Shown: positions 48,389-61,395 of the stretch, in pieces
Position numbering within the stretch: position 1 is the first letter of the stretch
How the letters are laid out: each line of letters opens with the position of its first letter
DNA from: Gorsachius magnificus
Lineage: Eukaryota > Chordata > Aves > Pelecaniformes > Ardeidae
Reading direction: 5' to 3'
Assembly: GCA_034008185.1 (NCBI GenBank)
Contig: CM067087.1
Span: 42,426,590-42,490,589, forward strand
Length of the DNA stretch: 64,000 nt
Translations under genes and position numbers: made by a program
The notes under the pieces: model-generated
The model's input: only the letters and a program-made list of their open reading frames with translations
Told to the model about the DNA's origin: nothing
Databases searched by the model: none

Positions 48389-49450
48389 ATTTTTCTCCAA
48401 ATACAAAAATACCTTTTTAATTGCGACCAATCTAGCATGATTGCTTTTATTTTAGAGCATCATGATGATGAATCATGCTGGGATAATTGGCTTGAATAAA
48501 CTGTCCCCACCTATGCAAAAAAAAAAAAGACGGCAAAATTGGATCTATTCTGAACGTGTGGTGTTCAGGCAGGAGGGAGAAACTTCCAGTGATATGGAGT
48601 CTGAAGGCTAAGATTATGCTCATCATCTGCACTTATCAGCGCTTTTTAAATTTTACTTCATATGCAAAATGTGCTGGAGAATTTCACCTTTTAAAACAAA
48701 CCCACAGTGCTGTAAACAGTCATCCCTGTTGAGTACTGAGTAAAGTCTAGAATAACTTCTGAATATTGTCCAATTGTCCTGGTCTTGTTCAACTGCTGAT
48801 AACATGTGGGAGAGTTACTGGAGACAAATACTGCTTGGAGTTTTGGTCCCTGGTGAGTTGCTCTTGAAGGTTTTAATTTTGTCGAGATGTATTTGTAAGG
48901 TTTAAGAGCATTTCAGTAGATTTAATCACAATGTATTAATACAAATTTTTAAAATTCTAATTTTTTGCAGATAGGGTTGTTGAGGATTTTGCAGACTTTT
49001 TTTCTTGTTTCTGTGGTGTTTGTGGACATAAACTTTTTGCAAAGAAGTAAAAGCAGTTTTTTTCTGACTGAGACAAAGATGACTACTTTTAGAGACTCCT
49101 GCTTGTGTCCCAGACCCCATCTACATGTGAGCAAACAGCTCCAGACCCTGCTCTCATCCTTGGAAGGAAGGTTCACACCATTTTCACAGAAAGGGAAGAA
49201 CTGCAGATATTGGTGATGGCAAAGGGGAGTGCCCTGGTTTCAGACCATGAAGGGAAAAAAACAACACATTAAGAACACATTTTTCTTGATAACATATTAT
49301 TGTTTTAAAAGTATTACATTATGAAGCCAATATCTTAAACCTGAAGCGTGCCTATGTGTATGATGAGGGAGGTGTGTTGCTGCTGTTGGCTTTGCTCACA
49401 ATGTCTCTGAAGAGGGACAGAGCTGTTGACGCTTCCTGGTGCTTTCCCAC

Positions 49451-49765
49451 CTCAGCGCTCCAAGGAGCTGACAAGTGAGGAAGACCTAAAGCAATGCCAG
49501 CTCATGTGTGTAGTGGGACGAGAGGCCTCTAACTTTGCCTGGCAAGGGAAGGCAAGAACTTGGAAGTGAGAAGATGGCCTTCCTGGCCCTGCTGGTGGGG
49601 CCTGGAGGGCAAGAGATGCAGGGTGGGGATACGATGGAGGGCATTTCCCTGCCTGGGAGCTGCTGTCCCACCCCCCCGCCAGCCCCCTTGCAATCAGCAG
49701 GGAAAGGCTTTCCCTGTGTTTGTGTGCAGCTGCATCATGGGGGGGAAGTTGGGTTTTGGGTTCGG
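49451..49765. other. G/C-rich patch open on both strands
   Basis: Some 300 bp are clearly G/C-richer than the neighbourhood, with runs such as CCCACCCCCCCGCC. They are open on the minus strand (49452-49856, 134 codons) and in two plus frames. The translated products are low in complexity, and stop-poor composition explains the openness. No gene is called. Confidence 0.4.
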
Positions 49766-49783
49766 TTTTTTTTTTTTTTTTTT
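49766..49783. repeat. Poly(T) run of 18
   Basis: Eighteen T residues at the right edge of a G/C-rich patch (about 49450-49760). Confidence 0.9.
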
Positions 49784-51890
49784 CTGTTAGTATCTGAAGT
49801 GCTGCTGTTATGCAAACAGTATATATAATTTTTTTTCTGACGTCCCCTGTGAACACAGTGAGGCTCTTAACCTATTTCCCCATTGCAGCTTGCTGCTTCA
49901 GTCTGCTGGGAGGTGAAGGTGCTCCCAGGCACACACCTCCTTTCTCCTTCCTTCCAGACAAGAGTATTTTAGTGTCAAACTAGATTATGAAATTTAAGAA
50001 AGAAAACTGTTATGGAATGATCATCACAAATATTAAAGTATAACTGGAAATGAAAGATTGGAGGTAAAAACTGCAAGATAGTTAATTATCATTGCATAAG
50101 CACACAGAAATGGCTGTATGTACAACATTTAAAATAATTTTATCAAAACTGTATCGTTAATATTAGAAATATTTGGCTAGGCGACAGCAAAATTGCTGTA
50201 TTTAGTATGAGTTAGTCAGACTACTATTATACCCAGAAAAAAATGCTCAGGAGATGACAAATTATTGGTATTAAAGAGGGAGTACTTCTTATAATTATTT
50301 CGCTTTGCACAATACAGGAGAGTCTAGAGGTTCATAATAGATTTTTATAACAATAAAGAGAAAATTTGAATCCTTACCAGTAATCAAGTAATACTGCCAT
50401 ATGGCAACATGATAAATTAGGTCTGAAAGGAGAGCTATCATTCCGAGCCAGCAGTCCCATGAAAGATTAGATTAAAATAGCTTAGATGGAAAATGCTAGA
50501 AAAAGTCATGACTGTGGATGGATGAAAAAGGATGAGTAAGAGTTACCTGGTAAATGAAAGGGGAGAAAGAGGAAACAGGATGAATGGCAAAGAACAAAAA
50601 GTAAATGGCAAAGAACCAGCTGGATTTGGAGCTATTAGACTCACGCAGCAGCAATATTACCTGTCCAGGAGCTTGGAGGGGGAGAATGAATAGCGTCGGT
50701 CTGTGACAACTTAACAAGTTGTCGCAGGTCTCTGGAGAAATATGGATGAGGTTGGGATATTTGGGTCTGTAAAGAATCAGAACAAATACGTGAATTCGAG
50801 TACCAAAATACGCCGTGTAGTTCTGCTCCCTTTCCCAGAGAAGGTGGCCATGGTTTAGCATTTTGGTGATGTTTTGGGAGTTTGAAAACGTTGGCTGCAA
50901 TGTATTGAATGCAAAGCTTGTATTTATGAGATTACACAGGTTTTCACTTAACATTCCTTTCCATCCTCTCCTTTTTTCTACTTTTCCATATTATTTTGCC
51001 TCCTCCAGTAGGGAAACCAGTGGTAATACTGTGAGAAGTGGAAAGTGCCTTTAATCTTCTCGGCTTGTGTGCTGTTTCTCCCTGCGCTCCAAGGCTGTAG
51101 AATAGGGTGTCCTTGGGCTGTTTGCAAACTGTGTGTGCTACAGGATAATCTATCCCAGCAGCAGGGATTCCTGTAGAAGGACAGATTAGCTGAGGGTTAA
51201 ACAGGCTGTACTATGTCTTTGGCAGCTATAGCTCAGGGCTTGTGGGACTGAAGAGTTACCTTTGCGGGGTGGCACGTCTCAGGGCAGGGACCTGTGCTCC
51301 TTGAGCTTTGTGCCCAAAGGCAAGTGGGAGTGCAATTAGGTGGCCAGCATCTACTATTACAATATCTGGGCTGATGGATGCTGTGCTTTCAGAGGGATAG
51401 AGCTGTTTGGGTATATGTAGGACTCACTCCTTTATTTTGTTTACCCGAATGGGTAAAGATTTTGGTGTCTCTAAGAGTACAGAGGTAGTTGAATGCAAAC
51501 TGTGCATACATTTTGGAAGGGGTCATGGAGAAAACAGTGAAGTTTGCTGTTTCAGTTCCACTTCAGAGTTTGTGTATTCCTCTCAGCTCTCTGTCAGAGT
51601 TGCTCACTTTCAATTTATGCCTCAAAGACACAGAATAGCTGTGTGCGGGCTGAAAAGCCTGGCAAGGCGATTGTGTGCATTTGTGACTAAGCGGCATGAG
51701 AGGCACCGAAATAAATGATTTTTTAATTTGATGTGCTTATTGTTTGAAACCTGAGAATCATTTTCCTCTTTATTCAGCAGTGAGCTTTCTTCTCTCTTTT
51801 CAGAAACAGCATGAATAAAGAGCTATAAAAAATATTGAAGGTTTAGAATTCATAAGAAAGTTCATAAAAGTATTTCTCTGACTTTATAAA
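49784..51890. other. Non-coding, one 152-codon minus frame
   Basis: The frame at 50496-50954 (-) is the longest apart from the CR1, but it lacks any recognised domain, a promoter or a poly(A) signal. It covers the AATGGCAAAGAAC direct repeats. It is most likely fortuitous. Confidence 0.5.
50583..50616 (+). repeat. Two copies of AATGGCAAAGAAC, 21-bp period
   Basis: The 13-mer occurs at 50583-50595 and 50604-50616. The intervening bases are A-rich. It is probably a degenerate short tandem duplication. Confidence 0.8.
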
Positions 51891-52370
51891 TCATATTGTC
51901 CATTTGAAAGATTTTGCTCTAATGACTTGAAATAAATTGGAGTCTGAGGTGTTTTTCAAAAAGCGTTTCTCTGAACAACAAAATAGCTGTACAAAATACT
52001 GCTGCATTTGGCGGCAGTTAAATGTACCAAAAGGAGAACAATTGATCGAGAACCCCAAATGTATGATGCCCTCCTTCGAATCAATGGTGGCATTGCTGAA
52101 GATGTCATCATTAACTACAAGTGGGTATATTGCCATTCTGGCAAAGGTGGTTTATGCAGATTGAATTATTTCAGCGATGCTCTTTTCTTCCGATTGACTT
52201 AGTCAGCTCCTGTGTACGTTAACATCATTCATTTGAATTGATGGCAGCACCCAGCAGCTCCAACTGGAGACGGGGCAGCTGCGTCATGGGTGCAGCAATT
52301 GCACACGCGCCCGCTGCCCATCAAAACACCGAATAATACCACGGTGTGACGGATGACCGAGAATATGTGA
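51891..52370. other. Unidentified balanced stretch open in three frames, with CpG cluster
   Basis: Frames at 51937-52164 (+), 52008-52202 (+) and 51891-52136 (-) overlap and are all free of stops. In the 52008 frame the codons across 52041-52150 have a coding-like pattern (GAT, GAA, ATC, AAT, GGT, GGC, ATT, GCT, GAA, GAT, GTC) and encode residues such as DREPQMYDALLRINGGIAED. A GT (GTGGGT) follows at 52121, and a weak AG (GGCGGCAG) precedes at 52017. About nine CpGs follow in 52260-52365. I recognise no protein. Possibilities are an exon of a large-intron gene, a processed-gene remnant or a conserved enhancer. Confidence 0.3.
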
Positions 52371-55300
52371 GGATTTGTTGAACACAGTGTCTATCTCAGT
52401 GATAATTTTTCTGCCTGTGAAGCTCATGTGCTGTTGAGGGGGAAAGAAGCAGCTCAGGGTAATAACCATAAGATGATGCTGCTGGGGATAAGGCTGTTCA
52501 CAGCTCCACGCTGTCATGATTCCTGATCACACAGTTTCTGTTTCAGAGAATGAAGCATAAATAAAATCAGCAGTCCTGATTTTTGCAGCCACCTCTGTGT
52601 TATGAGTTGAGACTTGTTGCAAATATGGCATTTTAGTGCTCCCTGATCCATATTCACCTGTGTTAATATGCAGTTTATTAACGGTGCTTGCTAGTCAGAC
52701 TGTGCATGTTGTGCAAGCGTGTGTCTGTTCACCTGTGTTTCCTTCTGTCATCTTCAAGGCAAATGCTCTTGGTGCAGTCCTTGCAAATGCATTGGAGTAG
52801 CATTTCAGATACACTTGTCTTGGATTAGAGTCTGTGCTATCCATTAATGCAGACATACCCTTGACCCAGCCGTTTGTTTCTGCCACAAAACTAAGCGCAG
52901 TGATGAACTGCATTTGCTCCTGATGTGTACAGGTTTTGAGTTAAAAGATACAGTAGAAATAAAAAAAAAAGAGCAAATTGTTTTAAAATGTGCACTAAGA
53001 GCAGACAGAAAATACTTGATCAAAACCAGATGGAAGCTGCACAATAAGTGAATGAAACGATAGATGGGGTTGGCTTCTGAGAAAAGCAACAAATGGGATA
53101 ATGCTATTCATATACTGTTTCTTGCTTTTTTTTTCTACAGACTGAGCATGTGCACATCATAGTTACTTAGCTGTAACAGGGATATATACCTTAAGCTGGA
53201 TTTTGCCAAGTTGGGGATGAGCACGTAAGAGAGGGCATAAAGAAACTTGCCCCTGGCACTCCCTACCCCAGCTTAGATGCAGTCACAGTCTGTATATGCA
53301 GCCAGCTCAGTCCTTTAGGGAAAACAAAGCCTCCCAAAGGTGCCTGCTTTTCTGGTTTGTTTTTGTTTTGGTGGTGTGGTTTTGGGTTTGGTTTTCTTTG
53401 GTATTTTTTCCTCTGCTCGCATCACACCCAGGCCATAGAGTCTATTCCGTACTGCTGGTGCTTTTTCTTGCTGAGGAGAACAACAAAGTGGTCTTGTGCT
53501 TAAAAAGCCTGGCTCCCACTTGAAGGCCTATTTATTGGAAAGATCGTCTCCAACAAACATTGTTATGTTACAGAGGTTATGATCTCTCTTTCTAGCAGGG
53601 GAGAACCACCCCAAGAACTGGACAGTGCCAGTGCATCAAGAGCCATGGTGCCTGGCTATTCTCCAGGCTGTGCTGGCCAGCCTCTGGCCAGCTGGACCCA
53701 ACACTTCATCTTCTCAGGAGGCTGAGCACAGCCCCATTAGTGTGATTTAATTTCAGCCTCTCTGATATGTTTTCTGAATGCTGCTTCTTTGTCTACCCAC
53801 TTGCAGAGATACAGCCCCCTGTCCCCTGTACTTCAGACCTCAGGACTGCTGATGGTCCTTCACATAGGCAGAGCACAGCCTGAGTTCACCTTTTAAAGAC
53901 ATGGACTAATCACGAAAGCAAAAACTTAAGGGTTAAGAAAATTGATTTATGTGTATTTTGCTAGTGGCATTCAGCACAAAACAATTAGTGCATGGTCTGA
54001 GCATCTGGGAATGCTTCAGAAAAGAGCTACTCAGAGAGCTGGAGTCTTTTTCCTACTGCATGTAACTCTCTGAAATCTTGGCATTTTTCTCATGTTTGCT
54101 CACCTTCAGTCTTCAAACCAGGCTGCTGCTCCTGCCAGCTCTAGGTAGCCTCTCCAGAGAAAAAATTTCTTCTGTAATACTTCCCTTCACCTGTTTCCAT
54201 GACAAAGAATAAGCACTTTTTCTTACATTGATTCACTGATGAGTTATTTCATCCTAGGAATTAATACTCCAGAGTACGGTTTGTGGTACGTGGCAGCCTA
54301 TTCTTTGTCCTGAAGAGCTGTGTGTGAATAGAGCATTGTCAGGATTTAATTGCAGCCTATTCTTAGGCCTGCCTTAACAGCTCTTGGGCTTTTGATTGAA
54401 GGTGGAGGTAAGAGGACATCAGGGAAGGCAGACAAATCAAGTCTACACATGCAAAGAGGAGAGTGCTCAATAGCCCTTAGAAAGCAGAAGCTCAACTTGG
54501 GGACATTTTTTTTTAAGGTTGACTCAGCACCATTGATAAGTTTTTATGTAGGTTGCAACTTGGCTCTTATGGATGTAAAAATGAAGAGACAAGGCCAAAG
54601 TAGATCTTAAATATAGTTTGCTTAATAGTCTTTTAGGGTTTCTTCCACTGTTGTTTGTATTTCCAGTTTTGTTTTTTGGCTGGCTGCTTCCTTGCTTGTC
54701 TAATTTCATGATGAATCAGTGCTTTGGGCCACTGTGATGGAAGTAACAAATGTGTTGACCGAGCAGTTCTGCGTGCACTACTCCCCCGAGTTTTTTGCAA
54801 GCCATATGGAAGGAAATCACATGTTGAGAAACAGATCTCCATAAGCAAGAAGAGGCTATAAAGTAAACTAAACTGATGATCATGATTTGGCCAAGAGTCT
54901 GTGTTTGGGTCTGTCAGCATGTTTCGCTTGGTTGTAACGCAGTGGAAGGAAGCTCAGATAAAAAAATACCATAATTTAGCCTATTAATTAACAGGAAATG
55001 ATGCCCTGTAGCTTAATGGCTAGTGGGAGGTGGAGCTGAGTGACAACCTAACAGTAGCCAATTAGGTCAACCAGCAGGCTTTTCATTTGCTTGTTTTAGA
55101 CAACCTTTAAAAGGGGTTGGGAACGAAGATACTTACAGAGATTGCTGCAGGTGGAAGCTGTAATTTGGGGTAATGCAAGAACAGAGTAGAACTGAATGCT
55201 ATCAACAAAATTGTCACTAATAAGGGGGAATTTGACACTTGACTGAAACAGGGTGCTGCACAAGCAGCTGGAGAAAAAAGACGCTTAGGATGGATCATAC

Positions 55301-56316
55301 AGATGTTCCTGGAAAACGTGGAAAAACCAGATAAGCCTGGAAGGAAGGAGAAGACTGGGGGAGCGAAGAGGAAGAGAAAAGTAGGTGAGGAGAGAATTGA
55401 GGTCATCGCAGTGATAACCATTAAAACAGGACTGTTTGCTAAGGCCTCCCACTGTAAGATAGCAGAGAGCATGCTTTCTGGACCAAGAGATGTTCCTGCA
55501 TACTTCTATATGGCACTACCTACCGTTGCACAGTAGGGTTAAAGAAGTTCCCACTGGGGGGCCTAAAAGGCAGCCAACATGGAAACGCCATGTTATTGCA
55601 TACTTCTTGTCATCACCATAACTGAGAAAGATCCTGAATAACTAAATTTAAGGGGAAAAAAATAAAGTGGCTAATTCTAGCTCTCACTCTGAGATCAATG
55701 TGGGACAGAATAAACCCAATATATTGAGGAGAGCCTGAGGCTTTTTTGGTGCATGAAGAATGCCTGATGCACGTTTTGAAATTCAGCAGATAATGTTTTT
55801 TCCATTGCTGTTATCACTCTAAAGATAACTCAGCTCCTCCCTATCTTTTTCTTGATGTTAGTTCTGATAAGTATGCATTTCTTTTTATGACCTAAAGCAA
55901 CTTTCAGAAGCATCAGGCTTTTCCTAATTTATATATTTTCAACCATGTAACAGAGCAATCACAATCCCAGTGGACAGCATGCGTTTGTGGAGGACTGCAT
56001 CTATTACATACAGAACCTTACTCAATTGATAACCCAAGAAGGGATGGTGAGTTTTCTGTACATATTTCGTGTACTCATCATTAAGAACACTTAATATGTA
56101 ATTAATCAAATCTGTAGTTAAAATTAACCACCTTCAGAAGGGATGAAAGAGTTGTTCAGAGGAAGATGTCCTTGCACAGGACAAAACTGCTGTTTTGCAA
56201 AGAGGGAAGGGAGAACTGTGTGCGACGAGTGAATAACTCCTGAATTTTAAATGGATGTATTTGTTGGAGGTAAGCAGAACCTGTGTCCTATGAGTTGATT
56301 AAATGTTATCCACTTA
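52371..56316. other. Non-coding, no gene recognised
   Basis: Holds short frames only, up to 121 codons at 55107-55472 (-). Two copies of CTGGCCAGC, 11 bp apart (53673-53692), lie in a locally G/C-rich stretch. No mobile element was recognised. Confidence 0.55.
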
Positions 56317-56409
56317 GTGTGTGTGTGTGTGGTGGAAACAAAACAAAACAAAAAACCCCAAACCACCCCCTCAAAAAAAACCCCAAACCAATCCAAAACA
56401 AAACCCAAC
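56317..56409 (+). repeat. (GT)7 followed by an A/C-rich low-complexity stretch
   Basis: (GT)7 at 56317-56330 is followed by words such as AAACAAAACAAAAC and CAAAAAAAACCCCAAACC up to about 56409. It is low-complexity sequence of a type common in bird introns. Confidence 0.85.
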
Positions 56410-56807
56410 TTAGCTTAGGAGCTGTGTTTTTGTATTATAAACCAAGGATTGTCAGTTAAAGCAAAACCTCTCCTTCCAGCTGCAGTACAGGTTATCTGCA
56501 TCGACATGAGGCAGTCGGGGTGTCCCTCTCCTTCACAGCAAGCCCTTGTCATGGGACTGCCTCCCTGCTGTCCCCTTCCCTATCACATGGTCATTAAGGT
56601 GGTAGAGGGTACACCATCCATCTTCCCTAACCTATGTCCTTTTTCTCTATCAAATAAGAGTCAAAATTCGAAAGCAGACTTTGATGGTCATTAAACTTAG
56701 AAATGAGACTGGGAAGATGTTGGCAGCAGCTTCTGGGGTTGTGCATCCCTTGCAATAACTTGAGGCAATGTCATGCTCTCATTTGCACAGTTTATAAGAA
56801 CAGGAGA

Positions 56808-56849
56808 TTTTTAATTTTTTTTTTAATTTTTTTTTTTTTTTTTTTTTTT
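56808..56849. repeat. T-rich tract with T23
   Basis: Interrupted T runs end in 23 consecutive T (56827-56849). Simple sequence. Confidence 0.95.
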
Positions 56850-59800
56850 GCAAGAGAAGGCACAACTGGAGAGGTAGGAATACCAGAACACCTGCTAAAA
56901 TTCACAATGGGCAGTGAACCAAAACAAGCAATTATTCACAGAGTTTTAGTCCCAGGGCTTTCTCTTCAGGTCTGGGAGCACTTGCAATTCACTTGCCTGC
57001 TCTGCAGAAGAATATTTTAGTATATTTATTTTACATATGACAGAAGGTGCTTAAATATAGGATTTACGCTTGACTCTGTGCTTTATTTTTGTAAATTTAA
57101 AGTATTTCAGCTATTGTTCCTTGCAAAAAATAGGTGGCTGAACAAAAGTAAACAACCCTGTTCCTTGTATGCATCTATTTGGGAGGAGATGGTTCACTGG
57201 CCATCCAGAAAGAGATGCGGAAGGACCTGAAGGGCCTCAAGCTGTGGAGCAGATGTCCAAGAGCCTCATGGAGGGGCTGGGAAACCTCCGTCCTCCTGCT
57301 CCTAAGTCTGAGGAGGAGAGGCTGTGCAGCTGAAACTAAAGCCTTTAAACTGGGATTGTCCAGCTGTATAGAATAGACAGCCTCAAAGAAATTAAAGTCC
57401 TAGTCTTATAAAAGGAATTTGGCACCAAAAATATATCCAAGGAAACTCCATTTCCACGTTGTCCTAGGAGGGAATAGTCTGTCTGGAGCCAGCAGTCGAG
57501 ATTGGCATCGGTTGTTCAGAGCATTCCTACCATGGGTACTTTCTCTCCTGATGTTTATGAAGGGTGAAATATCTATTTTATTACAATATACATTGCCTTC
57601 AGCAGTCAAAACCAGTTTTTGGCCCAATAAGAAATCCACAGGAAATAAATACCAGAAAGCTTTCTTTACTCTAAGATACTTTGGGAAAATCCTTACGAGG
57701 ATGTACTTCATGGTGTTATTCTGGTGTAGGAAAAATACCTTTTTTTTTTTTTTTTGAAAAGTGTTGGAGAAACTAGATGCCTGCTGTAGAAATCGATAGA
57801 GAGATTCAAGAAAGCTTATCATCTGTTCTTGTAATTCTACCTTTTTTTGTGGATTTTTTTTTTTTAAAATCTCAATTCATCTCATGCAAATGCTTGCAGT
57901 TTGGCCTTTCTAGACGGCAGTAAGAATATCTATACGCTCCTGGTATTTGCTTGCAGAAGGGGTGTATGAAGCGTAACTGGCTGGGCCATGCCCAGATTGG
58001 TGCAAAGGACGGATCCGCTGCCAGTCTTTGCAGCAGCCATTTCTCATGCACATCTCTGCACGCGTGCGTGCGTGTGGGTATCCAACAGTCACCGGATAAA
58101 GGAATTGTAACCATTTCTTCTGTCTTTTTCCAATGTAACCATCAGGACAGCACTTTCATGAACTGCTAACTGAGGTAATTTTCTTGAAAACTATGCGTGT
58201 GGATATGCTATTCCCCCTTGAAAATGTTTCAGATATAGCACTGAATTAAACTGAATTTTTCACAAGCAATGAGGATCATCACAAAGCATAGTATTTTTTT
58301 GCACAATTCTAATATTTTATGAGCCATTTTTTACATATCACTGGTTAGGACAAGGGAGAAAGATAATATTTTGGAAGGTTAACTTTATGTTGTTGCAAAG
58401 CCTGTTTGGCTTTTGTACATCCATAAAAATATGAATACAACAAAGAAATCTAATTTCTATTTGTGCTGTATGATTAATGTGTTGGAAAGTGAGTCACAGG
58501 TCTCTGAAATCAACACAAAAAATGCCACTTACTTTATTTTTTTCTATTGATTTCAGTAGCCATTAGATTTAGACCCTTAGACTTTCACATCAGGAAACCA
58601 ACTTTCAGAATTCTTTCAGACAAAAAGAAATGATCCGTGTTCTTAAATATTAAGTCAGTCTTCTAATATAATTACCAAGGGTAGAACATAATGTCTTCCT
58701 GCCCCTGCACTCATCTGTGTGTCTGCTTTGCTATTTCCAAGTCTGGAATGTGCTTTCTGAGCGACGCCTGTCAATTATCTCTGGGCCTCTCTGTTGGCTG
58801 ACTTACAAAATGCCAATGCACGGAAAAAATACAAAAGCGTTGTGACTAATGATATTGATGGGAACCAAGACCAAATAATGGTGTCTGGAAAATGAAGCTG
58901 TACATTCAAATCCCCTTAGAAAAGTTTGGTAAAGCACACAGGAACTGGCTAACTACTTTAGAAAAAGAGAAGGACACACTTTGTTCTTGTACGTATTCCT
59001 GCAAAATAACATTTTCTCTTTAAGTACCTCTTGGAATTATTTTGCCTGGGTGGTTATTTGGAACTGTCTAATATTTTCATATTTGGAGGAGCAGTTTTGG
59101 TTTGGGTTTTTTTTTCCTCCTTCTTCCATCCACCTTCTTTTGTTTGTGCTTGGTAAGGCACTTCCTTTTGTTCTGATTTTATATTCTTTTCCCTGAGAGA
59201 GTAGTTATATCTGGTTTTATTTTCTTGCCTATTGTTTTCCTAAACTAATCTTCTTGTTTTCTTTCTTATGTCTTCTTGTTGTCTTTGCTATTTCGGCTCG
59301 TTGTTGTATGTGTCTTCACTTACAAGCTTGCCTTTATCTAGCTTTGCTTGAGAGAAATTGCTCATTTTAGCTACAGTTTTGAAGCCGTGCCTATTCTTAC
59401 TTATACTTTTTTTTTATTACCATGACAAATCTTTTTATTTAACAGGATCTTGTTATCTCTGTTGCTGCATGTCCTGAGTGGGCTTAAGGCTCCTCTGCTG
59501 AGTTTGCTCGTGCATATTTTATCATCCACTACAAATGTTAACGTTTGAAGGACGTGCAGGCCACTTGCTGTAACCAACTATAGTGTTTCTCTCTAATTTT
59601 TCACTTGAAGTATGTATCTTTTCTGTCTTTGAACGATCTGCTGCTGTAATTTTGATCGTACAGGGACTGAAGGTGTGTTCATTCAGTACATAAGGGAGTG
59701 TGATGCTGTCCCACGTACAGGATGCTGAGTCAGTGCTTGGTAGGCGTCTACGCAGTCATATATGCTAATGACAGTTATTTTCACAAATTATAAGCAAAAA

Positions 59801-61079
59801 TCTATTTTCATATTTGCTTGAAAATTCATTCAAAAATTTACCCTTTTCCTAAAGCTGAAACCTTCCCTTTTATGTTTTTTTTTCCTCTAAGTTCCTCTTT
59901 CAATTTTTTTCTTAAGTTTGTATTATATGTCCATTTTTGGTCTTCCAATTTTATTTTTATTTTTCCTTTAGTTTTTCAAATCTCAGCTCTAGCTGCTTTC
60001 TAAAGGTAATCAAAGCTAGCATTTAATAAGCAAAGACCCTAGGCCTCATTCATTTGCTACATTATTGCAAGTGCTGAAGAGACCATGTAAAAGGGGTTAA
60101 ATCAAGCATTCAACATTGTTAAACCTAGTTTAACCTCCGATATATTCACAGGAGTATTTCTGGAGAAACTTTGAAAAGGCAAAAGATGCTTTTTGACCTT
60201 AAATAGCGTGATTGAGATTGTTCCAGAAGTACATTACAAGATGGAATTTTGCAGCCTGTGTTATGTATGGTATTTTTATAGATAAATAAATGTATCTATA
60301 AATAAATTATATTCTAAGGTTACACAGGGAACTACACATGAACTTAAAAAACTTTACTGGAAGTTCATTTGATCATGCCCAGGTACCATACACCTCTTGC
60401 AATGAAAACGAGCGTGTGCTTCTTGATCTATCTGGCTGTAAAGGAAAAATGTTTTGAACTGACTCTAAAAGTGCTGTGCACAATTCACAGTAATTTCTCT
60501 TAACCAGTAGATGCACTGCGTAAATATCCCTTGGACCAGTGAGTACCAAGTTGGGCTTCATGTGAACGGAAATCGGAAAATTGGGACTCTTATAACAGAA
60601 ATTGAACTTCCCATCTAAAAGATGCCAACTCTCTACTGGAAATCTCCCTAGACAGCTAATGAGTACCTTTAAACTCCTCAGTATCTTTGAAAACAAAACC
60701 TTTAGTTACACAAGCACTTTTAAGGCTTTAAATCTGTAGGTGAAAGATTTGCATTTATGAAATTAATAGGAATGTTGTACTTTATTTTTTTGTATCCAAA
60801 GTTTTCCCCTTTATATTTAAGCCTTTTGCTATCTGCCCCTTCTGCAGCTCTCATGTGCTGTTAGTCAGTAGGAGGGTCCTGTACAAGCCAGTATGGACTC
60901 CCTGCTCCTCCAGTTCAGTTCACTTTGACTTTTCCCAGGAATTAAACCCATTTACTGAGCGCCAGCCTGTGATGCTTTAGGACCAATATAAAATGTGTGA
61001 GGGAATACACCCAACTGTAAGTTTGTAATGTGGAAATTGCTTTTAAATAAATCCAAGAATGAGCACCACATTTATTACA
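56850..61079. other. Non-coding, no gene recognised
   Basis: Frames at 57406-57822 (-, 138 codons) and 57419-57757 (+, 112 codons) overlap on opposite strands and match nothing. AT-balanced sequence at about 58740-58870 with TGTCAATTATC resembles enhancer sequence, but weakly. The rest is T-rich. Confidence 0.55.
58057..58076. repeat. TGCACGCGTGCGTGCGTGTG alternating tract
   Basis: Twenty bases of strict pyrimidine-purine alternation include four CG steps, which are rare elsewhere in this window. This composition is the most favourable for Z-DNA. The CpGs imply either recent origin or lack of methylation. Confidence 0.85.
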
Positions 61080-61395
61080 GAAGCGCGCATGTAAGAGCGA
61101 TCGTTTCTTACTGCCGGGCTTTATAACACACATAGGTACATCTACTTAATATAACATGTCAGCGTAGCTTAGATGCCATTAAAAAGCTATAGCAGGCGAT
61201 GTGCTACCAAACCTGAGGGATGCTAACACTTCTGACAAGATTAACAGCATGGGGAAATTGGACTCCCCGCATTGATCAGCAGGTTTATAGGACAGCTGCC
61301 ATGGCAACGGGGCAATATATTGTTTTCATCTATCAATCATCTCTCTGGGCTTGACTGGGAGACATTGAGGCTGCAAAGGCGTTTAGTTGGTGTTT
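61080..61395. promoter_or_regulatory. Candidate conserved element with X-box and HOX/PBX-like site
   Basis: CpGs cluster at 61084-61120 (AAGCGCGCATG, GAGCGATCG) and recur to 61380. The stretch includes the X-box at 61295-61308, then AATATATTG and CTATCAATCATCTC. Dense recognisable motifs and retained CpG are the usual look of a developmental enhancer. This is inferred from composition and motif only. Confidence 0.3.
61295..61308. promoter_or_regulatory. RFX-type X-box GCTGCCATGGCAAC
   Basis: This differs from the ideal GTTGCCATGGCAAC by one base. It lies in a CpG-retaining stretch, and a PBX/HOX-like ATCAATCA follows at about 61333. The clustering of motifs and CpGs suggests a regulatory element, but no gene is in view. 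Confidence 0.4.

Larger units (their letters stand above)
42761..49450. other. Non-coding, no gene recognised
   Basis: Frames in both directions overlap heavily around 46500-47150 (up to 134 codons at 46576-46980, minus), where the composition is richer in G/C and some CpGs are kept. A further CpG-bearing patch lies at 47800-47860. None resembles a known protein. Confidence 0.5.

Noticed and set aside
49223..49240. CCCTGGTTTCAG as the start of an LTR
   Set aside because: Only a dozen bases match the motif I had in mind, and the rest of the element is not visible.
49452..49856. 134-codon minus-strand open frame in a G/C-rich patch
   Set aside because: Also open on the plus strand in two frames and runs through a poly(T) tract. 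Composition explains it.
50496..50954. 152-codon minus-strand open frame
   Set aside because: No recognised domain, no promoter or poly(A) context, and internal short direct repeats. It is expected by chance over 64 kb.
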